Positions 1 through 9,138 of a stretch of DNA of 39,431 bases are shown here, in pieces (within the stretch, counting starts at the first letter, position 1; every line of letters starts with the position of its first letter). Source of the stretch: Chloroflexota bacterium (lineage in GTDB: Bacteria; Chloroflexota; Dehalococcoidia; Dehalococcoidales; UBA5760). The position numbers and the translations under genes are program-made. The stretch lies in contig JADFUW010000020.1 in NCBI GenBank assembly GCA_015222205.1, positions 1 through 39,431 on the forward strand, read 5' to 3'. The notes beneath the pieces are model-generated. The model saw only the letters and a program-made list of their open reading frames with translations. It had not been told where the DNA came from and made no database searches.

Positions 1-144
1 AAGGCAGTAGTAAAAAAGAAGAAGGTAGAGGCTGAGGCTCCTACCCCGGTAGAAGCTGAGGAGAAGCCCAAGAAGGCAGTAGGAAGAAAGAAGAAGGCTG
101 AGGCTGAGGCTCCTGCCCCGGTAGAAGCTGAGGGAAAAGATGCA
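1..144 (+). repeat. 72-base in-frame tandem repeat in the rpsC tail
   Basis: Unit 1 (1-72) and unit 2 (73-144) both encode a KAV, lysine run, AEAP, PVEAE pattern, and most codons match. The period is exactly 24 codons, so the frame is kept. More copies may lie to the left of the window. Confidence 0.8.
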
Positions 145-153
145 ACAACCTAA
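1..153 (+). CDS. rpsC: 30S ribosomal protein S3, C-terminal tail (partial)
   Basis: An open frame enters from the left edge and stops with TAA at 151-153, giving 50 residues of Lys/Ala/Glu/Pro-rich, low-complexity sequence. No S3 fold is visible because the body of the gene lies outside the window. Identity is inferred from position: rpsC directly precedes rplP in the bacterial S10 operon. The stretch is two copies of a 24-codon unit (lysine cluster followed by an AEAP-PVEAE segment), so it is an unstructured, charged tail appended to S3. The stop overlaps the rplP start by 14 bases, which suggests coupled translation. Confidence 0.75.
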   Translation, partial: KAVVKKKKVEAEAPTPVEAEEKPKKAVGRKKKAEAEAPAPVEAEGKDATT

Positions 154-580
154 GAGAGTGAAGTACCGCAAGTCGCATAAAGGGCGTCGTAGGGGTAATG
201 CCCAGGCGGGGAATGCAGTGACGTTTGGTAATTTTGGACTGCAGGCGGCAGAGTGTGCCTGGCTTACGGCTCGTCAAATTGAAGCTGCCCGGCGGGCAAT
301 GACCCATTATGTTCGTCGTGGTGGTAAAATCTGGATACGTATTTTCCCAGACAAGCCGGTTACGGCAAAACCAGCGGAGACCCGCATGGGTTCCGGTAAG
401 GGTTCGCTGGACCATTGGGTAGCTGTGGTTAAGCCAGGAAGAATTCTATTTGAGATGGGGGGTGTTGATGAGGAAGTGGCTAAAGGAGCCATGCGGCTGG
501 CTTCGTATAAGTTGCCTATAGACACTAAATTTGTGGCAAAGGAATTGGGAGTGGGCGCTCCCGGTGGTTCTGCAAAATAA
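140..580 (+). CDS. rplP: 50S ribosomal protein L16
   Basis: The 146-residue protein opens with the L16-type [16 protein letters not shown] and continues with the [10 protein letters not shown] and [17 protein letters not shown] segments. L16 binds 23S rRNA near the A-site and peptidyl transferase centre. The length is normal for the family. The ATG at 140 is preceded by GAGGG at 130-134 and lies inside the end of rpsC, as in many S10 operons. The next gene, rpmC, starts 9 bases downstream. Confidence 0.97.
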   Translation: MQQPKRVKYRKSHKGRRRGNAQAGNAVTFGNFGLQAAECAWLTARQIEAARRAMTHYVRRGGKIWIRIFPDKPVTAKPAETRMGSGKGSLDHWVAVVKPGRILFEMGGVDEEVAKGAMRLASYKLPIDTKFVAKELGVGAPGGSAK

Positions 581-589
581 GAGGTTGGT

Positions 590-793
590 GTGATTTTGAA
601 GGTTAAGGAGATTAGGGCCCTCAGTAATGATGAATTAAAGGGGCAGTTGGAGACGGCTTATGAGGAGCTTTTTAATTGCCGTCTTCGTGTGGCCACCAAG
701 CAACTAACTAACCATCGTGAAATTCCTCAGACTAAAAAGAGGATTGCTCGCATAAAGACTATACTTAGAGAAAGAGAACTGGGCTTAAGGTAG
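590..793 (+). CDS. rpmC: 50S ribosomal protein L29
   Basis: This is a 67-residue, highly charged two-helix protein with the L29 pattern: an N-terminal [13 protein letters not shown] and the central [13 protein letters not shown] helix. L29 sits by the peptide exit tunnel and helps dock SRP and trigger factor. The GTG start at 590 follows AAGAGG; a TTG two codons later is possible. Its place between rplP and rpsQ fixes the identity. Confidence 0.95.
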   Translation: MILKVKEIRALSNDELKGQLETAYEELFNCRLRVATKQLTNHREIPQTKKRIARIKTILRERELGLR

Positions 794-803
794 GTGCAGG
801 GCT

Positions 804-1085
804 ATGGAAGGTAGACACAAAACCAGATTTGGTCGTGTGGTAAGCAACCGGATGGATAAGACTGTGGTTGTGGCGGTAGAAACGCCTAAGCGCCACCCAC
901 TATACAAGAAGACCATCAAGAGGATGGTCAAGTATAAGGCTGACGATGAAGGTAATAAGTGTGGGTTGGGGGATTTAGTTAAGATCATAGAAACTCGTCC
1001 ACTTTCGCGGTTAAAGCGATGGCGAGTAGCTGAGATAATAACTAAGGCAGAGATAGTCGCGGTTCAACCTAAAGAGATAACCTAG
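804..1085 (+). CDS. rpsQ: 30S ribosomal protein S17
   Basis: The 93-residue OB-fold protein carries the S17 signatures [17 protein letters not shown] near the N-terminus and [18 protein letters not shown] further on. It is a primary 16S rRNA-binding protein. The ATG is 10 bases after the rpmC stop with GCAGGG upstream. The short C-terminal extension ([12 protein letters not shown]) is ordinary for the family. Confidence 0.96.
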   Translation: MEGRHKTRFGRVVSNRMDKTVVVAVETPKRHPLYKKTIKRMVKYKADDEGNKCGLGDLVKIIETRPLSRLKRWRVAEIITKAEIVAVQPKEIT

Positions 1086-1109
1086 GCTTAGTTTTTAGGG
1101 TGGGGTGAT

Positions 1110-1475
1110 ATGATTCAATCTTATACCAGACTTAAGGTAGCCGATAATACTGGTGCCCGGCAGTTAATGTGTATTAACGTACTGGGCAGCGGGAGAAAGT
1201 ATGCTCGGGTGGGTGATGTTATTGTTGCTTCGGTAAAACGGGCGATCCCGGCAGCAGCAGTGAAGAAAGGGGATGTGGTCAAAGCGGTTATTGTTCGCAG
1301 TGCTAGTCAATATCGGCGCCCCGATGGCTCTTATATTAGGTTTGATGAAAATGCGGCGGTGATTCTTACGGATAAAAATAATCCTAAGGGAACCCGAATA
1401 TTTGGGCCAGTAGCCAGGGAGTTGAGGGAGAAGAATTTTACTAAGATTATATCGTTAGCACCTGAAGTGTTGTGA
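1110..1475 (+). CDS. rplN: 50S ribosomal protein L14
   Basis: The 121-residue protein begins [16 protein letters not shown], the typical L14 opening, and contains [11 protein letters not shown] and the [13 protein letters not shown] segment. It binds 23S rRNA and forms an intersubunit bridge. It is full length. Its start follows a GGGGTG ribosome-binding site. Confidence 0.98.
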   Translation: MIQSYTRLKVADNTGARQLMCINVLGSGRKYARVGDVIVASVKRAIPAAAVKKGDVVKAVIVRSASQYRRPDGSYIRFDENAAVILTDKNNPKGTRIFGPVARELREKNFTKIISLAPEVL

Positions 1476-1494
1476 GGAGCTGTTTTAAGCAGTT

Positions 1495-1806
1495 ATGAAG
1501 ATTAGAAAGGATGATATCGTACTGGTTATTGCCGGTAAGGATAGGGGCAAAAAGGGCAAGGTGCGTTTTGCTCATCCCAAGGATAAACGACTAGTAGTCG
1601 AGGGCATTAACTTTATCAAAAAGCATGCTAGGGCTACTAGTGGGGCCAGGCAGGCCGGCATAATAGAGCAGGAGGCGGCAATCCCTGTATCAAATGTTAT
1701 GCTATTGTGTAGCCGGTGTAATCATCTCACCCGTATTGGCTTCAAGCGTTTAGAGGATGGCGGGAAGGTGCGTATCTGCCGCTCTTGTCACGAGGTGATT
1801 GATTAA
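1495..1806 (+). CDS. rplX: 50S ribosomal protein L24 (zinc-ribbon form)
   Basis: The 103-residue protein has an N-terminal KOW segment (VLVIAGKDRGKKGKV, residues 9-23) and a C-terminal zinc ribbon with Cys72, Cys75, Cys95 and Cys98. L24 is an assembly initiator that binds the 5' region of 23S rRNA. The stop codon is followed with no gap by the GTG start of rplE, so the two genes are probably coupled. Confidence 0.97.
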   Translation: MKIRKDDIVLVIAGKDRGKKGKVRFAHPKDKRLVVEGINFIKKHARATSGARQAGIIEQEAAIPVSNVMLLCSRCNHLTRIGFKRLEDGGKVRICRSCHEVID

Positions 1807-2349
1807 GTGTCACGACTTAAGGAGAGGTATAGAAAAGAGGTTATTCCTGACCTGATGAAGCTTTATGGTTACAAGAATATAATGGAGACACCACGTCTAG
1901 AGAAATTGGTGCTTAACATTGGCTTGGGAGAGGCAATTCAAAATGCCAAGGCACTGGAGGCAGCAGAGAGTGACTTGGTGGCTATTTCGGGGCAGCATCC
2001 GGTAATCACTCGCTCTAAGAAATCTATTGCTGCCTTTAAGTTGAGAACAGGTATGCCTATCGGGTTGAAGGTAACCCTCCGTGGGGAGCGTATGTATGAT
2101 TTCTTTGATAAGCTGATGAATGCTGTCTTACCCCGTATGCGAGAGTTTCAGGGGGTTCCCACGGGTGCTTTTGATGGACGAGGCAACTACACATTGGGGC
2201 TCAGGGAGCAAATTATTTTTCCCGAAGTGGATTACGATAAGATAGACAAAGTGCGAGGACTAGAAGTCTCAGTTATTACGACAGCTAAGACAGATGAGGA
2301 AGGCAGACACCTGCTAGAGTTATTAGGTATGCCATTGAGTAAGGATTAG
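1807..2349 (+). CDS. rplE: 50S ribosomal protein L5
   Basis: The 180-residue protein contains the L5 hallmarks [38 protein letters not shown] and the late FPEVDYDKI. It anchors 5S rRNA in the central protuberance. Translation starts at GTG directly after the rplX stop, with GAGGTGATT inside the end of rplX as the ribosome-binding site. Length is normal. Confidence 0.98.
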   Translation: MSRLKERYRKEVIPDLMKLYGYKNIMETPRLEKLVLNIGLGEAIQNAKALEAAESDLVAISGQHPVITRSKKSIAAFKLRTGMPIGLKVTLRGERMYDFFDKLMNAVLPRMREFQGVPTGAFDGRGNYTLGLREQIIFPEVDYDKIDKVRGLEVSVITTAKTDEEGRHLLELLGMPLSKD

Positions 2350-2361
2350 GTTTGGATATAT

Positions 2362-2547
2362 ATGGCTAAGAAATCAATGATAGTAAAGTCTGAGCAACCG
2401 CCTAAATACAAGGTACAACGGTATCATCGGTGTTACTTGTGTGGCCGGCCGCGTGCCTATATGCGTCGGTTTGGTTTATGCCGTATCTGTTTTCGTAAAC
2501 TAGCCTTGGCTGGTCAGATTCCCGGGGTAAGAAAATCAAGCTGGTAA
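2362..2547 (+). CDS. rpsZ: 30S ribosomal protein S14, zinc (type Z) form
   Basis: This short S14 of 61 residues carries four cysteines, Cys24, Cys27, Cys40 and Cys43, and the [14 protein letters not shown] core. The short, cysteine-bearing form is the zinc-dependent S14 (often named rpsZ or rpsN1), as opposed to the roughly 100-residue zinc-free form. It assembles into the 30S head near the decoding site. It starts 12 bases after the rplE stop. Confidence 0.96.
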   Translation: MAKKSMIVKSEQPPKYKVQRYHRCYLCGRPRAYMRRFGLCRICFRKLALAGQIPGVRKSSW

Positions 2548-2590
2548 CGAAAGCTGTTTACTAGAATAAGCATAGACTAAGGGGGTATAA

Positions 2591-2989
2591 GTGACTGTTT
2601 CTGACCCAATAGCAGATATGCTGACCCGAATACGTAATGCTATTATGGCGAGGCATGATTTTGTACCTATACCGGCTTCAAAGATGAAGCTGGCTATTAC
2701 TCGTATTCTTAAGGCCGAAGGTTTTATTAACGATTACGAGGTACTCAGGGGGAAACCTCACCGGGTGATTAAAATTCATCTTAAATATGATGATAGTAAT
2801 CGCTCGGTCCTTTCTGGGTTGGAGCGAGTAAGCAAGCCCGGGTTACGGGTTTATACTGGATGTAAAGAGGTCCCTCGTGTTTATGGTGGTTTGGGCATTG
2901 CTATTCTGTCTACACCTGGGGGCATCATGACGGGGCATCAGGCTTGGCGGAAGGAGGTGGGTGGTGAGCTGTTATGCTATGTTTGGTGA
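2591..2989 (+). CDS. rpsH: 30S ribosomal protein S8
   Basis: The 132-residue protein starts [17 protein letters not shown], a near-invariant S8 opening, and ends with the typical GGELLCYVW. The C-terminal [16 protein letters not shown] is the conserved S8 loop. It binds helix 21 of 16S rRNA and in many bacteria autoregulates the spc operon. The GTG start at 2591 is preceded by AAGGGGG. Confidence 0.97.
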   Translation: MTVSDPIADMLTRIRNAIMARHDFVPIPASKMKLAITRILKAEGFINDYEVLRGKPHRVIKIHLKYDDSNRSVLSGLERVSKPGLRVYTGCKEVPRVYGGLGIAILSTPGGIMTGHQAWRKEVGGELLCYVW

Positions 2990-3012
2990 TTTAGTGATTG
3001 AGGTTAATAGAG

Positions 3013-3558
3013 ATGTCTAGAGTAGGGCGGATGCCGATAATGGTACCACCGAGTGTGGTAGTAAATATTAAGGGCAGTGTGGTCACCGTAAAGGGGGGCA
3101 AAGGAGAGCTTTGTCGTAGTTTTAATCCTGACCTGGCTATTGCCTTAAGCGACAATAACCTGACAGTATCGCGACCCAGTGATAGCAAAGAGCATCGTTC
3201 CTTGCATGGGCTGACACGGAGTCTCCTGGCTAACATGATAGAGGGGGTTGCTAGTGGCTTTGAGAAGAATCTAGAAATAGTCGGTGTGGGCTATAAGGTA
3301 GAAAAAGCGGGGGATAATTTGATGTTCCGCATTGGCTTTTCTCACCCAGTAGAAGTGTCCCCTTTACCGGGGGTATTCTTGGCCACCGAAGGGGCGAATC
3401 GCATTAAAGTAAGCGGAATTGATAAAGAGGTAGTTGGTGAGATGGCGGCCAAGATTAGGGCTATTCGTCCACCTGATGCCTATAAAGGTAAGGGTATCAG
3501 GTATGTTGGTGAGCGAGTCCGCTTGAAACCAGGTAAGAGTAAGCAGAGCGGGAAGTAA
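3013..3558 (+). CDS. rplF: 50S ribosomal protein L6
   Basis: The 181-residue protein starts MSRVGRMPI, the expected L6 opening, and contains two L6 alpha-beta domains. The second holds the conserved [20 protein letters not shown] and YKGKGIRY segments. I chose the ATG at 3013, with GAGGTT at 3000-3005 as ribosome-binding site, over an in-frame TTG at 2998 that would add five unconserved residues. L6 binds 23S rRNA at the GTPase-associated region. Confidence 0.96.
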   Translation: MSRVGRMPIMVPPSVVVNIKGSVVTVKGGKGELCRSFNPDLAIALSDNNLTVSRPSDSKEHRSLHGLTRSLLANMIEGVASGFEKNLEIVGVGYKVEKAGDNLMFRIGFSHPVEVSPLPGVFLATEGANRIKVSGIDKEVVGEMAAKIRAIRPPDAYKGKGIRYVGERVRLKPGKSKQSGK

Positions 3559-3563
3559 GGTGG

Positions 3564-3935
3564 ATGATGAGTAGAATTGAGCCAAGGGTAGCACGCCAGA
3601 GACGACATGTTCGAGTTAGAGCCAAGGTGAAAGGTACTACTGATAGGCCGCGTTTATGTGTCTTTCGTAGCCTGAATCACATCTATGCTCAGGTTATTGA
3701 TGACTCGCGGGGATATACTCTGGCTTGTGCCTCGACCCTTGATGGTGAAATGAATAGCGGAGCCGGGGATAAGATAACGAAGATAGGTAAAGCTGAGCTC
3801 GTTGGCTCTCTGCTGGCTAGGTGTGCCTTAGAAAAAGGAGTAACCCAGGTGGTCTTCGACCGTGGTGGATATAAATATCATGGCCGAGTCAAGGCTCTGG
3901 CTGAGGCAGCCCGACAGGGAGGGCTAAAATTTTAG
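3564..3935 (+). CDS. rplR: 50S ribosomal protein L18
   Basis: The 123-residue protein shows the L18 pattern: a basic N-terminus, then [20 protein letters not shown], and at the C-terminus [21 protein letters not shown]. It binds 5S rRNA together with L5. Two adjacent ATGs (3564, 3567) follow AAGG, and either may be used. Confidence 0.97.
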   Translation: MMSRIEPRVARQRRHVRVRAKVKGTTDRPRLCVFRSLNHIYAQVIDDSRGYTLACASTLDGEMNSGAGDKITKIGKAELVGSLLARCALEKGVTQVVFDRGGYKYHGRVKALAEAARQGGLKF

Positions 3936-3950
3936 AAAGGTCGTTCGTTG

Positions 3951-4478
3951 ATGGTAGAGACATTGGCAGGTAACATGGATAGTGAAGAGCTGGCGCTGAA
4001 TGATAAGCTGGTCTACATTAATCGTGTGTCTAAGGTAATGAAGGGGGGTAAGCGTCTCAGTTTCAGTGCCTTAGTGGTAACCGGTGATGGTAACGGGCGT
4101 GTTGGCGTTGGTACGGGTAAGGCTAATGAAGTACCGGTGGCAATTAGTAAGGCGAGCGCTAATGCCAGAAGAGATTTGGTTAAATTACCGCTGGCGGGGT
4201 CTACTATTCCCCATGAAATAAGGGTAAAATTCGGTGCGGCTAATGTCTTACTAAAGCCGGCCTCACCCGGTACGGGTATTATCGCGGGTAGCAGTGCCCG
4301 AGCAGTGATAGAAGCATCTGGAATTAAGGATATTTTGACTAAATCGTTGGGCAGCTCTAATCGCATTAATGTCGCTAAGGCAACAATGTTGGCTCTCAAG
4401 CAGCTTAGAGACCCGAAGACAGAGCTAGCTAGGCGTAAGCCAGCGACTAAGGGCCAGGAGACGGTAGCTAATGACTAA
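3951..4478 (+). CDS. rpsE: 30S ribosomal protein S5
   Basis: The 175-residue protein has an N-terminal double-stranded-RNA-binding half ([19 protein letters not shown], then [18 protein letters not shown]) and a C-terminal half with [18 protein letters not shown]5 contributes to decoding fidelity. I start at ATG 3951, 10 bases after AAAGG, rather than at the TTG one codon earlier. Its stop overlaps the rpmD start by 8 bases. Confidence 0.97.
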   Translation: MVETLAGNMDSEELALNDKLVYINRVSKVMKGGKRLSFSALVVTGDGNGRVGVGTGKANEVPVAISKASANARRDLVKLPLAGSTIPHEIRVKFGAANVLLKPASPGTGIIAGSSARAVIEASGIKDILTKSLGSSNRINVAKATMLALKQLRDPKTELARRKPATKGQETVAND

Positions 4479-4656
4479 TCTTTGTATCGTCTGGATTAAG
4501 AGTGGTATCGGCTATGATAAGACTCAGAAGAGGACGTTAAAAGCCCTTGGTTTGCATCGGTTAAATCAGAGTGTTGTCCATAGTGACTGTGGCTCAGTCC
4601 GAGGTATGATTAACAAGGTAAAACATCTAGTCAAGGTGGAGGTAGAAGGCTCGTGA
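4471..4656 (+). CDS. rpmD: 50S ribosomal protein L30
   Basis: The 61-residue protein matches L30: [28 protein letters not shown] and the closing [12 protein letters not shown] region. It starts inside the end of rpsE, and its TGA stop overlaps the GTG start of rplO (GTGA), so the three genes are tightly coupled. L30 is a small 23S rRNA-binding protein. Confidence 0.95.
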   Translation: MTNLCIVWIKSGIGYDKTQKRTLKALGLHRLNQSVVHSDCGSVRGMINKVKHLVKVEVEGS

Positions 4657-5117
4657 GGCAGAATGAACTCTCTCCAGCTCCAGGTTCGAGGCGAAAGCGG
4701 AAGCGGGTAGGTCGTGGCAATGGTAGTGGCCACGGCACCTATTCTGGTCGGGGCTGTAAGGGACAGAAATCTCGTTCTGGCTTTAGGATGAAGCCTGGCT
4801 TTGAGGGTGGGCAGTTGCCCCTGATTAGGCGTCTGCCACGGAAGCGTGGTTTTACCAATATTTTCAAGATAAATTATAGCCTGGTTAATATAGATAAGCT
4901 TAACCAGTTTGAGACGGGGAGCGAGGTGACACCAGAAGGGTTGGTGGCTGCTGGCGTGGTAAAGTCACTACGGCAACCGATTAAGATTCTAGCGGGGGGT
5001 GATATCACTCATCCTCTTTTGGTAAAGGCAAACAGGTTCTCTGCCGCTGCTAAAGCCAAGATTGAGGCAGCAGGGGGCACTGTGGAGGAGATTGGGCATG
5101 CGGCAGAGACAAACTAG
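4653..5117 (+). CDS. rplO: 50S ribosomal protein L15
   Basis: The 154-residue protein has the glycine- and arginine-rich L15 N-terminal arm ([20 protein letters not shown], then CKGQKSRSG) that threads into 23S rRNA, and the globular [12 protein letters not shown] core. The GTG start shares bases with the rpmD stop. The end overlaps secY by 20 bases. Confidence 0.97.
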   Translation: MRQNELSPAPGSRRKRKRVGRGNGSGHGTYSGRGCKGQKSRSGFRMKPGFEGGQLPLIRRLPRKRGFTNIFKINYSLVNIDKLNQFETGSEVTPEGLVAAGVVKSLRQPIKILAGGDITHPLLVKANRFSAAAKAKIEAAGGTVEEIGHAAETN

Positions 5118-6423
5118 TCGGCCGAGACTCCTCCAGGCAATGTTTGATGCCCTCCGGCTACCTGACCTAAGGCGTCGGATTCTCTTTACCATTGGCATGC
5201 TGGTGGTTTTTCGCTTTGTGGCTCATGTGCCTCTTCCCGGGGTGGATGCTGTTGCCCTAGGCGAGCTATTTGAGCGTAATGCCATGCTGGGCATGCTTGA
5301 TATGTTCAGCGGCGGTGCCATGAGGTACTTTAGTGTGGCGGCTATGGGGGTCTACCCCTACATTACCGCCTCGATTATAATGATGTTGCTGACGCCTGTT
5401 ATACCCCGGCTGACAGCCCTTTCTCAAGAAGGGGAGATAGGCCGGAATAAGATTAACCAGATTACTCACTGGCTCACGGTGCCTCTGGCTGGTCTTTCTG
5501 GTTACGGGCAGATAGTATTACTCCAGCGTGAAGGTGTGGTCAGTAGTACTACCACCCTGTCGATGGCAGCTATGGTTTTTGCGATGATAGCCGGCACTAT
5601 GTTTCTGGTCTGGCTAGGTGAGCTTATTACGGAATACGGTATTGGTAATGGAATATCTATCATAATCTTTGGTGGCATTGTGGCTGGCTACTCACGGCTA
5701 GCAGGACAGGTTATTTTGGCTTGGCGGGGTGGGCAAGAAATTGGTGTGGTTGGTTATGTTATCATAGGCTTAATCGCAGTTGCGATAATAGTCATTTTCA
5801 CTGAGGCACACCGGCGTATCCCGGTTCAATATGCGAAGAGTATCTTTAAGGGTGGTCGTATGTACCGACAGGCAGGTTCAACCCATATCCCACTGCGGGT
5901 AAACACCGCTGGCATGATACCCCTTATTTTTGCCATGTCAGTAGTGATGTTTCCCGGTATGATAGCCAACTATTTTGCCGCTCCAACCGGTGCTGAGCCT
6001 AACTTTGCCAACGCTATTCAGAACCTGTTTGACCCAAAAGCAGCCTTACCTATGGGTCTATTCTATTGGGGGCTCTACTTTGTGCTGACTATGGCCTTTG
6101 CCTTCTTTTATACAATGGTGATTTTTCAACAGCAGGATTTACCCAACGTCTTGCAGCGGCAAGGAGGATTTATCCCTGGCATCAGACCGGGTAAGCATAC
6201 CAAAGAGTATCTTGACACCGTTATTAAGCGTATTACCTGGGCTGGTGCCCTGTTTTTGGCATTTGTAGCAATTATACCTTTTATAGCTCGGCAGGCTACC
6301 GGTATTCAGGTGATACAGCTATCCAGTATGGGCCTGATTATCGTGGTCGGTGTTGTTTTGGATACGATGAAGCAGGTGGAAGCGCAGTTAACTATGCGGC
6401 GCTACGAAGGTTTTATAAAATAG
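5098..6423 (+). CDS. secY: Protein translocase channel subunit SecY
   Basis: The 441-residue protein, with about ten hydrophobic helices, is the SecYEG pore that exports unfolded proteins and inserts membrane proteins. Visible family segments are the plug region ([11 protein letters not shown] and [25 protein letters not shown]), GNGISIIIF, the RRIPVQYAK cytosolic loop, the [14 protein letters not shown] loop and a C-terminal MRRYEGFIK. The ATG at 5098 has GGAGGAG at 5084-5090 and lies in the end of rplO; an ATG at 5140 is an alternative. The placement after rplO and before adk is classical. Confidence 0.97.
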   Translation: MRQRQTSRPRLLQAMFDALRLPDLRRRILFTIGMLVVFRFVAHVPLPGVDAVALGELFERNAMLGMLDMFSGGAMRYFSVAAMGVYPYITASIIMMLLTPVIPRLTALSQEGEIGRNKINQITHWLTVPLAGLSGYGQIVLLQREGVVSSTTTLSMAAMVFAMIAGTMFLVWLGELITEYGIGNGISIIIFGGIVAGYSRLAGQVILAWRGGQEIGVVGYVIIGLIAVAIIVIFTEAHRRIPVQYAKSIFKGGRMYRQAGSTHIPLRVNTAGMIPLIFAMSVVMFPGMIANYFAAPTGAEPNFANAIQNLFDPKAALPMGLFYWGLYFVLTMAFAFFYTMVIFQQQDLPNVLQRQGGFIPGIRPGKHTKEYLDTVIKRITWAGALFLAFVAIIPFIARQATGIQVIQLSSMGLIIVVGVVLDTMKQVEAQLTMRRYEGFIK

Positions 6424-6470
6424 GCGCAAGTTAGGCTACGTTGAGAAGTCTTTATGAAAAAGGAAAGATA

Positions 6471-7130
6471 GTGTATATTATTCTTTTAGGTGCCCCTGGG
6501 GCCGGCAAGGGGACGCAGGCTGCTTATGTAGCTCAGAAGCTGAAGGTGGCTCATATTGCTACTGGCGATTTATTTCGGCAAGCAATAGAGCGGGGGACCG
6601 AGTTAGGCAGGCAGGCTAAGTATTATATGGAGAGGGGGATACTGAGCCCTGACGAGCTAACAATACAAATGGTGTTGGAGCGTTTGTCAGCTCCGGACTC
6701 AAAATCTGGGGTAGTTTTTGATGGCTTCCCCCGGAATTTGAAACAGGCTGAGGCATTAGACGGGGCCTTAGCCCAGCAGGCTAAGGCTATAGACAGGGTA
6801 GTATATATCAAGGTTTCTGAGGAGGAACTACTAAGGCGCTTGAGCGGGCGCTTAATTTGTCGTAATTGCCAGATGCCATATCATGCTACCGATTCCCCCC
6901 CCCAGGTTTGGGGTAAGTGTGATAAATGTGGCGGCGAACTGTATCAGCGCCCTGATGATAATGTTGAAACCGTTAAAAAGAGGTTGGATGTATACTTTGC
7001 TGAGACAGCTCCCCTTATTAGTTATTATGCTAAGTCGGAAAAGCTAATTGAGATAGACGGGGAGGGAAGTGTAGCCAAAGTGGGTGAGAAAGTTATCACT
7101 GCTCTGAAGAAAGAAGTTATAAACAAGTGA
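6471..7130 (+). CDS. adk: Adenylate kinase, zinc-LID form
   Basis: The enzyme interconverts ATP + AMP and 2 ADP. The 219-residue sequence has the P-loop GAPGAGKGT (residues 7-15), ATGDLFR for AMP binding, the GFPRN motif and a long LID with Cys130, Cys133, Cys150 and Cys153, a structural zinc site seen in many Gram-positive-type Adk proteins. I start at GTG 6471, seven bases after AGGA, because MYIILLGAPGAGKG is the family start; a TTG at 6441 would add ten atypical residues. The TGA stop overlaps the map GTG start. Confidence 0.97.
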   Translation: MYIILLGAPGAGKGTQAAYVAQKLKVAHIATGDLFRQAIERGTELGRQAKYYMERGILSPDELTIQMVLERLSAPDSKSGVVFDGFPRNLKQAEALDGALAQQAKAIDRVVYIKVSEEELLRRLSGRLICRNCQMPYHATDSPPQVWGKCDKCGGELYQRPDDNVETVKKRLDVYFAETAPLISYYAKSEKLIEIDGEGSVAKVGEKVITALKKEVINK

Positions 7131-7876
7131 GTATAATTATCAAGTCAGACCGGGAGATTAGAGCCATGCGAGAGGCCGGTAGAATTACTGCCGTCGTCTT
7201 GGGGATATTGAGTGAAAAATTGGGGTTAGGGATGAAAACTGAGGAGCTGGATGTTATCGCTGGCAGGGAGTTAGATAGACTGGGGGCTAAGCCCTCGTTT
7301 AAGGGATACCGTGGATTCCCGGCTAATCTCTGTGTATCAGTAAATGATGAGATAGTGCACGGTATTCCGGAAGCACGGGTTCTAAATGATGGTGATATCG
7401 TATCCCTTGACTTTGGGGTAATCTTTGATGGCTTTCAGGGTGATGCGGCGGTGACGGTAGGTGTCGGTGAGATTAGCCCTGAGGCTAAGCGACTTCTAGA
7501 AACTACTGAGGCGGCTTTAAGAGCTGGAATAGATAAGGCCTATGCCGGAGCCAGATTGGGGGATATTTCGGCGGCTATTCAGCATTATGCTGAGTCAAGG
7601 GGCTATTCGGTAATCCGTGAGTATACGGGGCATGGTATTGGTCGTGAGATGCACGAGGAGCCGCAAATACCTAACTTCGGGCAGCCAGGAACAGGGCCAA
7701 TATTGAAGAAGGGCATGACTCTGGCTATTGAGCCGATGGTAAGTATCGGTGATTGGCATACTCGGCTTGGTAGTAATCACTGGACAGTATTTACGGCTGA
7801 TGGGAGTCTTGCCGCCCACTTTGAACATACCATTGCCATTACCGATGGTGAGCCGGAGGTGCTTACTGTTGTATAG
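7127..7876 (+). CDS. map: Methionine aminopeptidase, type I
   Basis: It removes the initiator methionine from nascent proteins. The 249-residue pita-bread fold shows [12 protein letters not shown] (His78), the metal-binding Asp95 (VSLDFGV) and Asp106 (GDAAVTV), the [12 protein letters not shown] histidine, IEPM and FEHTIAI glutamates. There is no N-terminal SH3-like or zinc-finger extension, so it is the simple type Ia form. It starts at GTG overlapping the adk stop (GTGA). Confidence 0.97.
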   Translation: MSIIIKSDREIRAMREAGRITAVVLGILSEKLGLGMKTEELDVIAGRELDRLGAKPSFKGYRGFPANLCVSVNDEIVHGIPEARVLNDGDIVSLDFGVIFDGFQGDAAVTVGVGEISPEAKRLLETTEAALRAGIDKAYAGARLGDISAAIQHYAESRGYSVIREYTGHGIGREMHEEPQIPNFGQPGTGPILKKGMTLAIEPMVSIGDWHTRLGSNHWTVFTADGSLAAHFEHTIAITDGEPEVLTVV

Positions 7877-7887
7877 AGGAAGAGCAT

Positions 7888-8109
7888 ATGCCTAAGAAGG
7901 AGGCTATTGAGGTTGAGGGGACGGTTGTGGAGCCATTGCCTAATGCTATGTTTCGTGTTGAATTGCCTAACGGGCATCATGTGCTAGCTCATATTTCAGG
8001 TAAGATAAGGATGCATTATATTAGGATATTACCGGGTGATAGGGTGCTGATAGAGCTTTCCCCCTATGACCTGAGCCGAGGCAGGATTACCTATCGCTTA
8101 AAGCAATAG
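7888..8109 (+). CDS. infA: Translation initiation factor IF-1
   Basis: This 73-residue OB-fold protein contains the IF-1 segments [36 protein letters not shown] and [20 protein letters not shown]-1 occupies the 30S A-site during initiation. It starts at ATG 7888 after GAGGAAGAG. It is placed between map and rpmJ as in many bacteria. Confidence 0.97.
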   Translation: MPKKEAIEVEGTVVEPLPNAMFRVELPNGHHVLAHISGKIRMHYIRILPGDRVLIELSPYDLSRGRITYRLKQ

Positions 8110-8162
8110 CTAAGGTTGGTTAAAACGACAACTTAGGGATTTAGTGTGAGAGAGAATTTATT

Positions 8163-8276
8163 ATGAAAGTTAGAGCTTCAGTTAAGGTCAGATGTGAGAA
8201 GTGTAGGGTGATTAAGCGGCGGGGGGTAGTCAGGGTCATTTGTCCTAACCCTCGGCATAAGCAGAGGCAGGGCTGA
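8163..8276 (+). CDS. rpmJ: 50S ribosomal protein L36 (zinc form)
   Basis: This 37-codon gene encodes [20 protein letters not shown] and a tail ending in HKQRQG. The zinc ligands Cys11, Cys14, Cys27 and His32 are all present, so it is the zinc-dependent L36. It sits in its usual place between infA and rpsM. The start follows a weak GAGAG. Confidence 0.96.
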   Translation: MKVRASVKVRCEKCRVIKRRGVVRVICPNPRHKQRQG

Positions 8277-8304
8277 ACATCTACTAGAGTAAGGAGGAGT
8301 CTTA

Positions 8305-8694
8305 ATGCCACGTATCGCCGGTGTTGATATACCCAGAAACAAGCAAATATGGGTGGCCTTGCAGTATATTTATGGTATTGGTCCTGCCTTGAGCCAGAGG
8401 ATTCTAGCTCAAGCGGGTATTAATGCTGATACTAAAGCCGACGGCCTTACTGAAGACGAGGTTAATCGTCTCCGAGAGGTTATTGACCGGGAGTACAAAG
8501 TTGAGGGTGACCTGAGAAAAGAGGTCAACCTTAATATCAAGCGACTCGTTGAGATTGGTAGCTATCGGGGTATCAGGCATCGTCATAGCTTGCCGGTTAG
8601 AGGGCAGCGAACACGAACCAACGCCCGTGCCCGGCGTGGTGTCAAGAAGACAGTGGCGGGTAGAGGCAAGAAGCGTGGTATGACCAAGAAATAA
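8305..8694 (+). CDS. rpsM: 30S ribosomal protein S13
   Basis: The 129-residue protein starts [14 protein letters not shown] and has the helix-hairpin-helix [14 protein letters not shown] and the basic C-terminal tail [18 protein letters not shown] that reaches the P-site tRNA. S13 forms bridges to the 50S subunit. A strong GGAGGAG ribosome-binding site precedes the ATG. Confidence 0.98.
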   Translation: MPRIAGVDIPRNKQIWVALQYIYGIGPALSQRILAQAGINADTKADGLTEDEVNRLREVIDREYKVEGDLRKEVNLNIKRLVEIGSYRGIRHRHSLPVRGQRTRTNARARRGVKKTVAGRGKKRGMTKK

Positions 8695-8735
8695 TAAGGT
8701 AGCTAGGTTTGTCACATAATTAAGTGGGAGGTAAA

Positions 8736-9128
8736 ATGGCAGAGAAGAAGCGAACTAAAGTAAAAAGGCGGGAACGAAAGTCCATTCCGGCAGGAAGAGG
8801 ATATATCCAGTCGACATTTAATAATACTGTTATTACCCTTACTGATCCACAGGGGAATGTTATTGCTTGGGCAAGTTCAGGTACCGCTGGGTTTAAGGGT
8901 TCGCGTAAAGGTACTCCCTATGCTGCACAACTTGCCGCTCGTGATGCAGCGCGGAGAGCCATGGAACATGGCTTGCGTCAGATAGATGTTTATGTTAAAG
9001 GGCCAGGTAGTGGTCGTGAAGCGGCTATTCGTTCTCTCCAGAGTTCAGGTCTTTATGTTGTTAGTATTAGGGATGTGACTCCCATTCCGCATAATGGTTG
9101 TCGCCCTCCAAAGAGAAGGCGGGTATAG
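8736..9128 (+). CDS. rpsK: 30S ribosomal protein S11
   Basis: The 130-residue protein contains [39 protein letters not shown] and the C-terminal [17 protein letters not shown], all S11 signatures. It lines the platform near the E-site. I use ATG 8736, just after GGGAGGT; an in-frame GTG at 8724 lies before this ribosome-binding site and is less likely. Confidence 0.97.
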   Translation: MAEKKRTKVKRRERKSIPAGRGYIQSTFNNTVITLTDPQGNVIAWASSGTAGFKGSRKGTPYAAQLAARDAARRAMEHGLRQIDVYVKGPGSGREAAIRSLQSSGLYVVSIRDVTPIPHNGCRPPKRRRV

Positions 9129-9138
9129 AGGATAGGAA

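Noticed and set aside
4013-4399. 128-codon open frame antisense to rpsE
   Set aside because: It lies entirely in a conserved ribosomal gene, with no motif or ribosome-binding site; a shadow frame.
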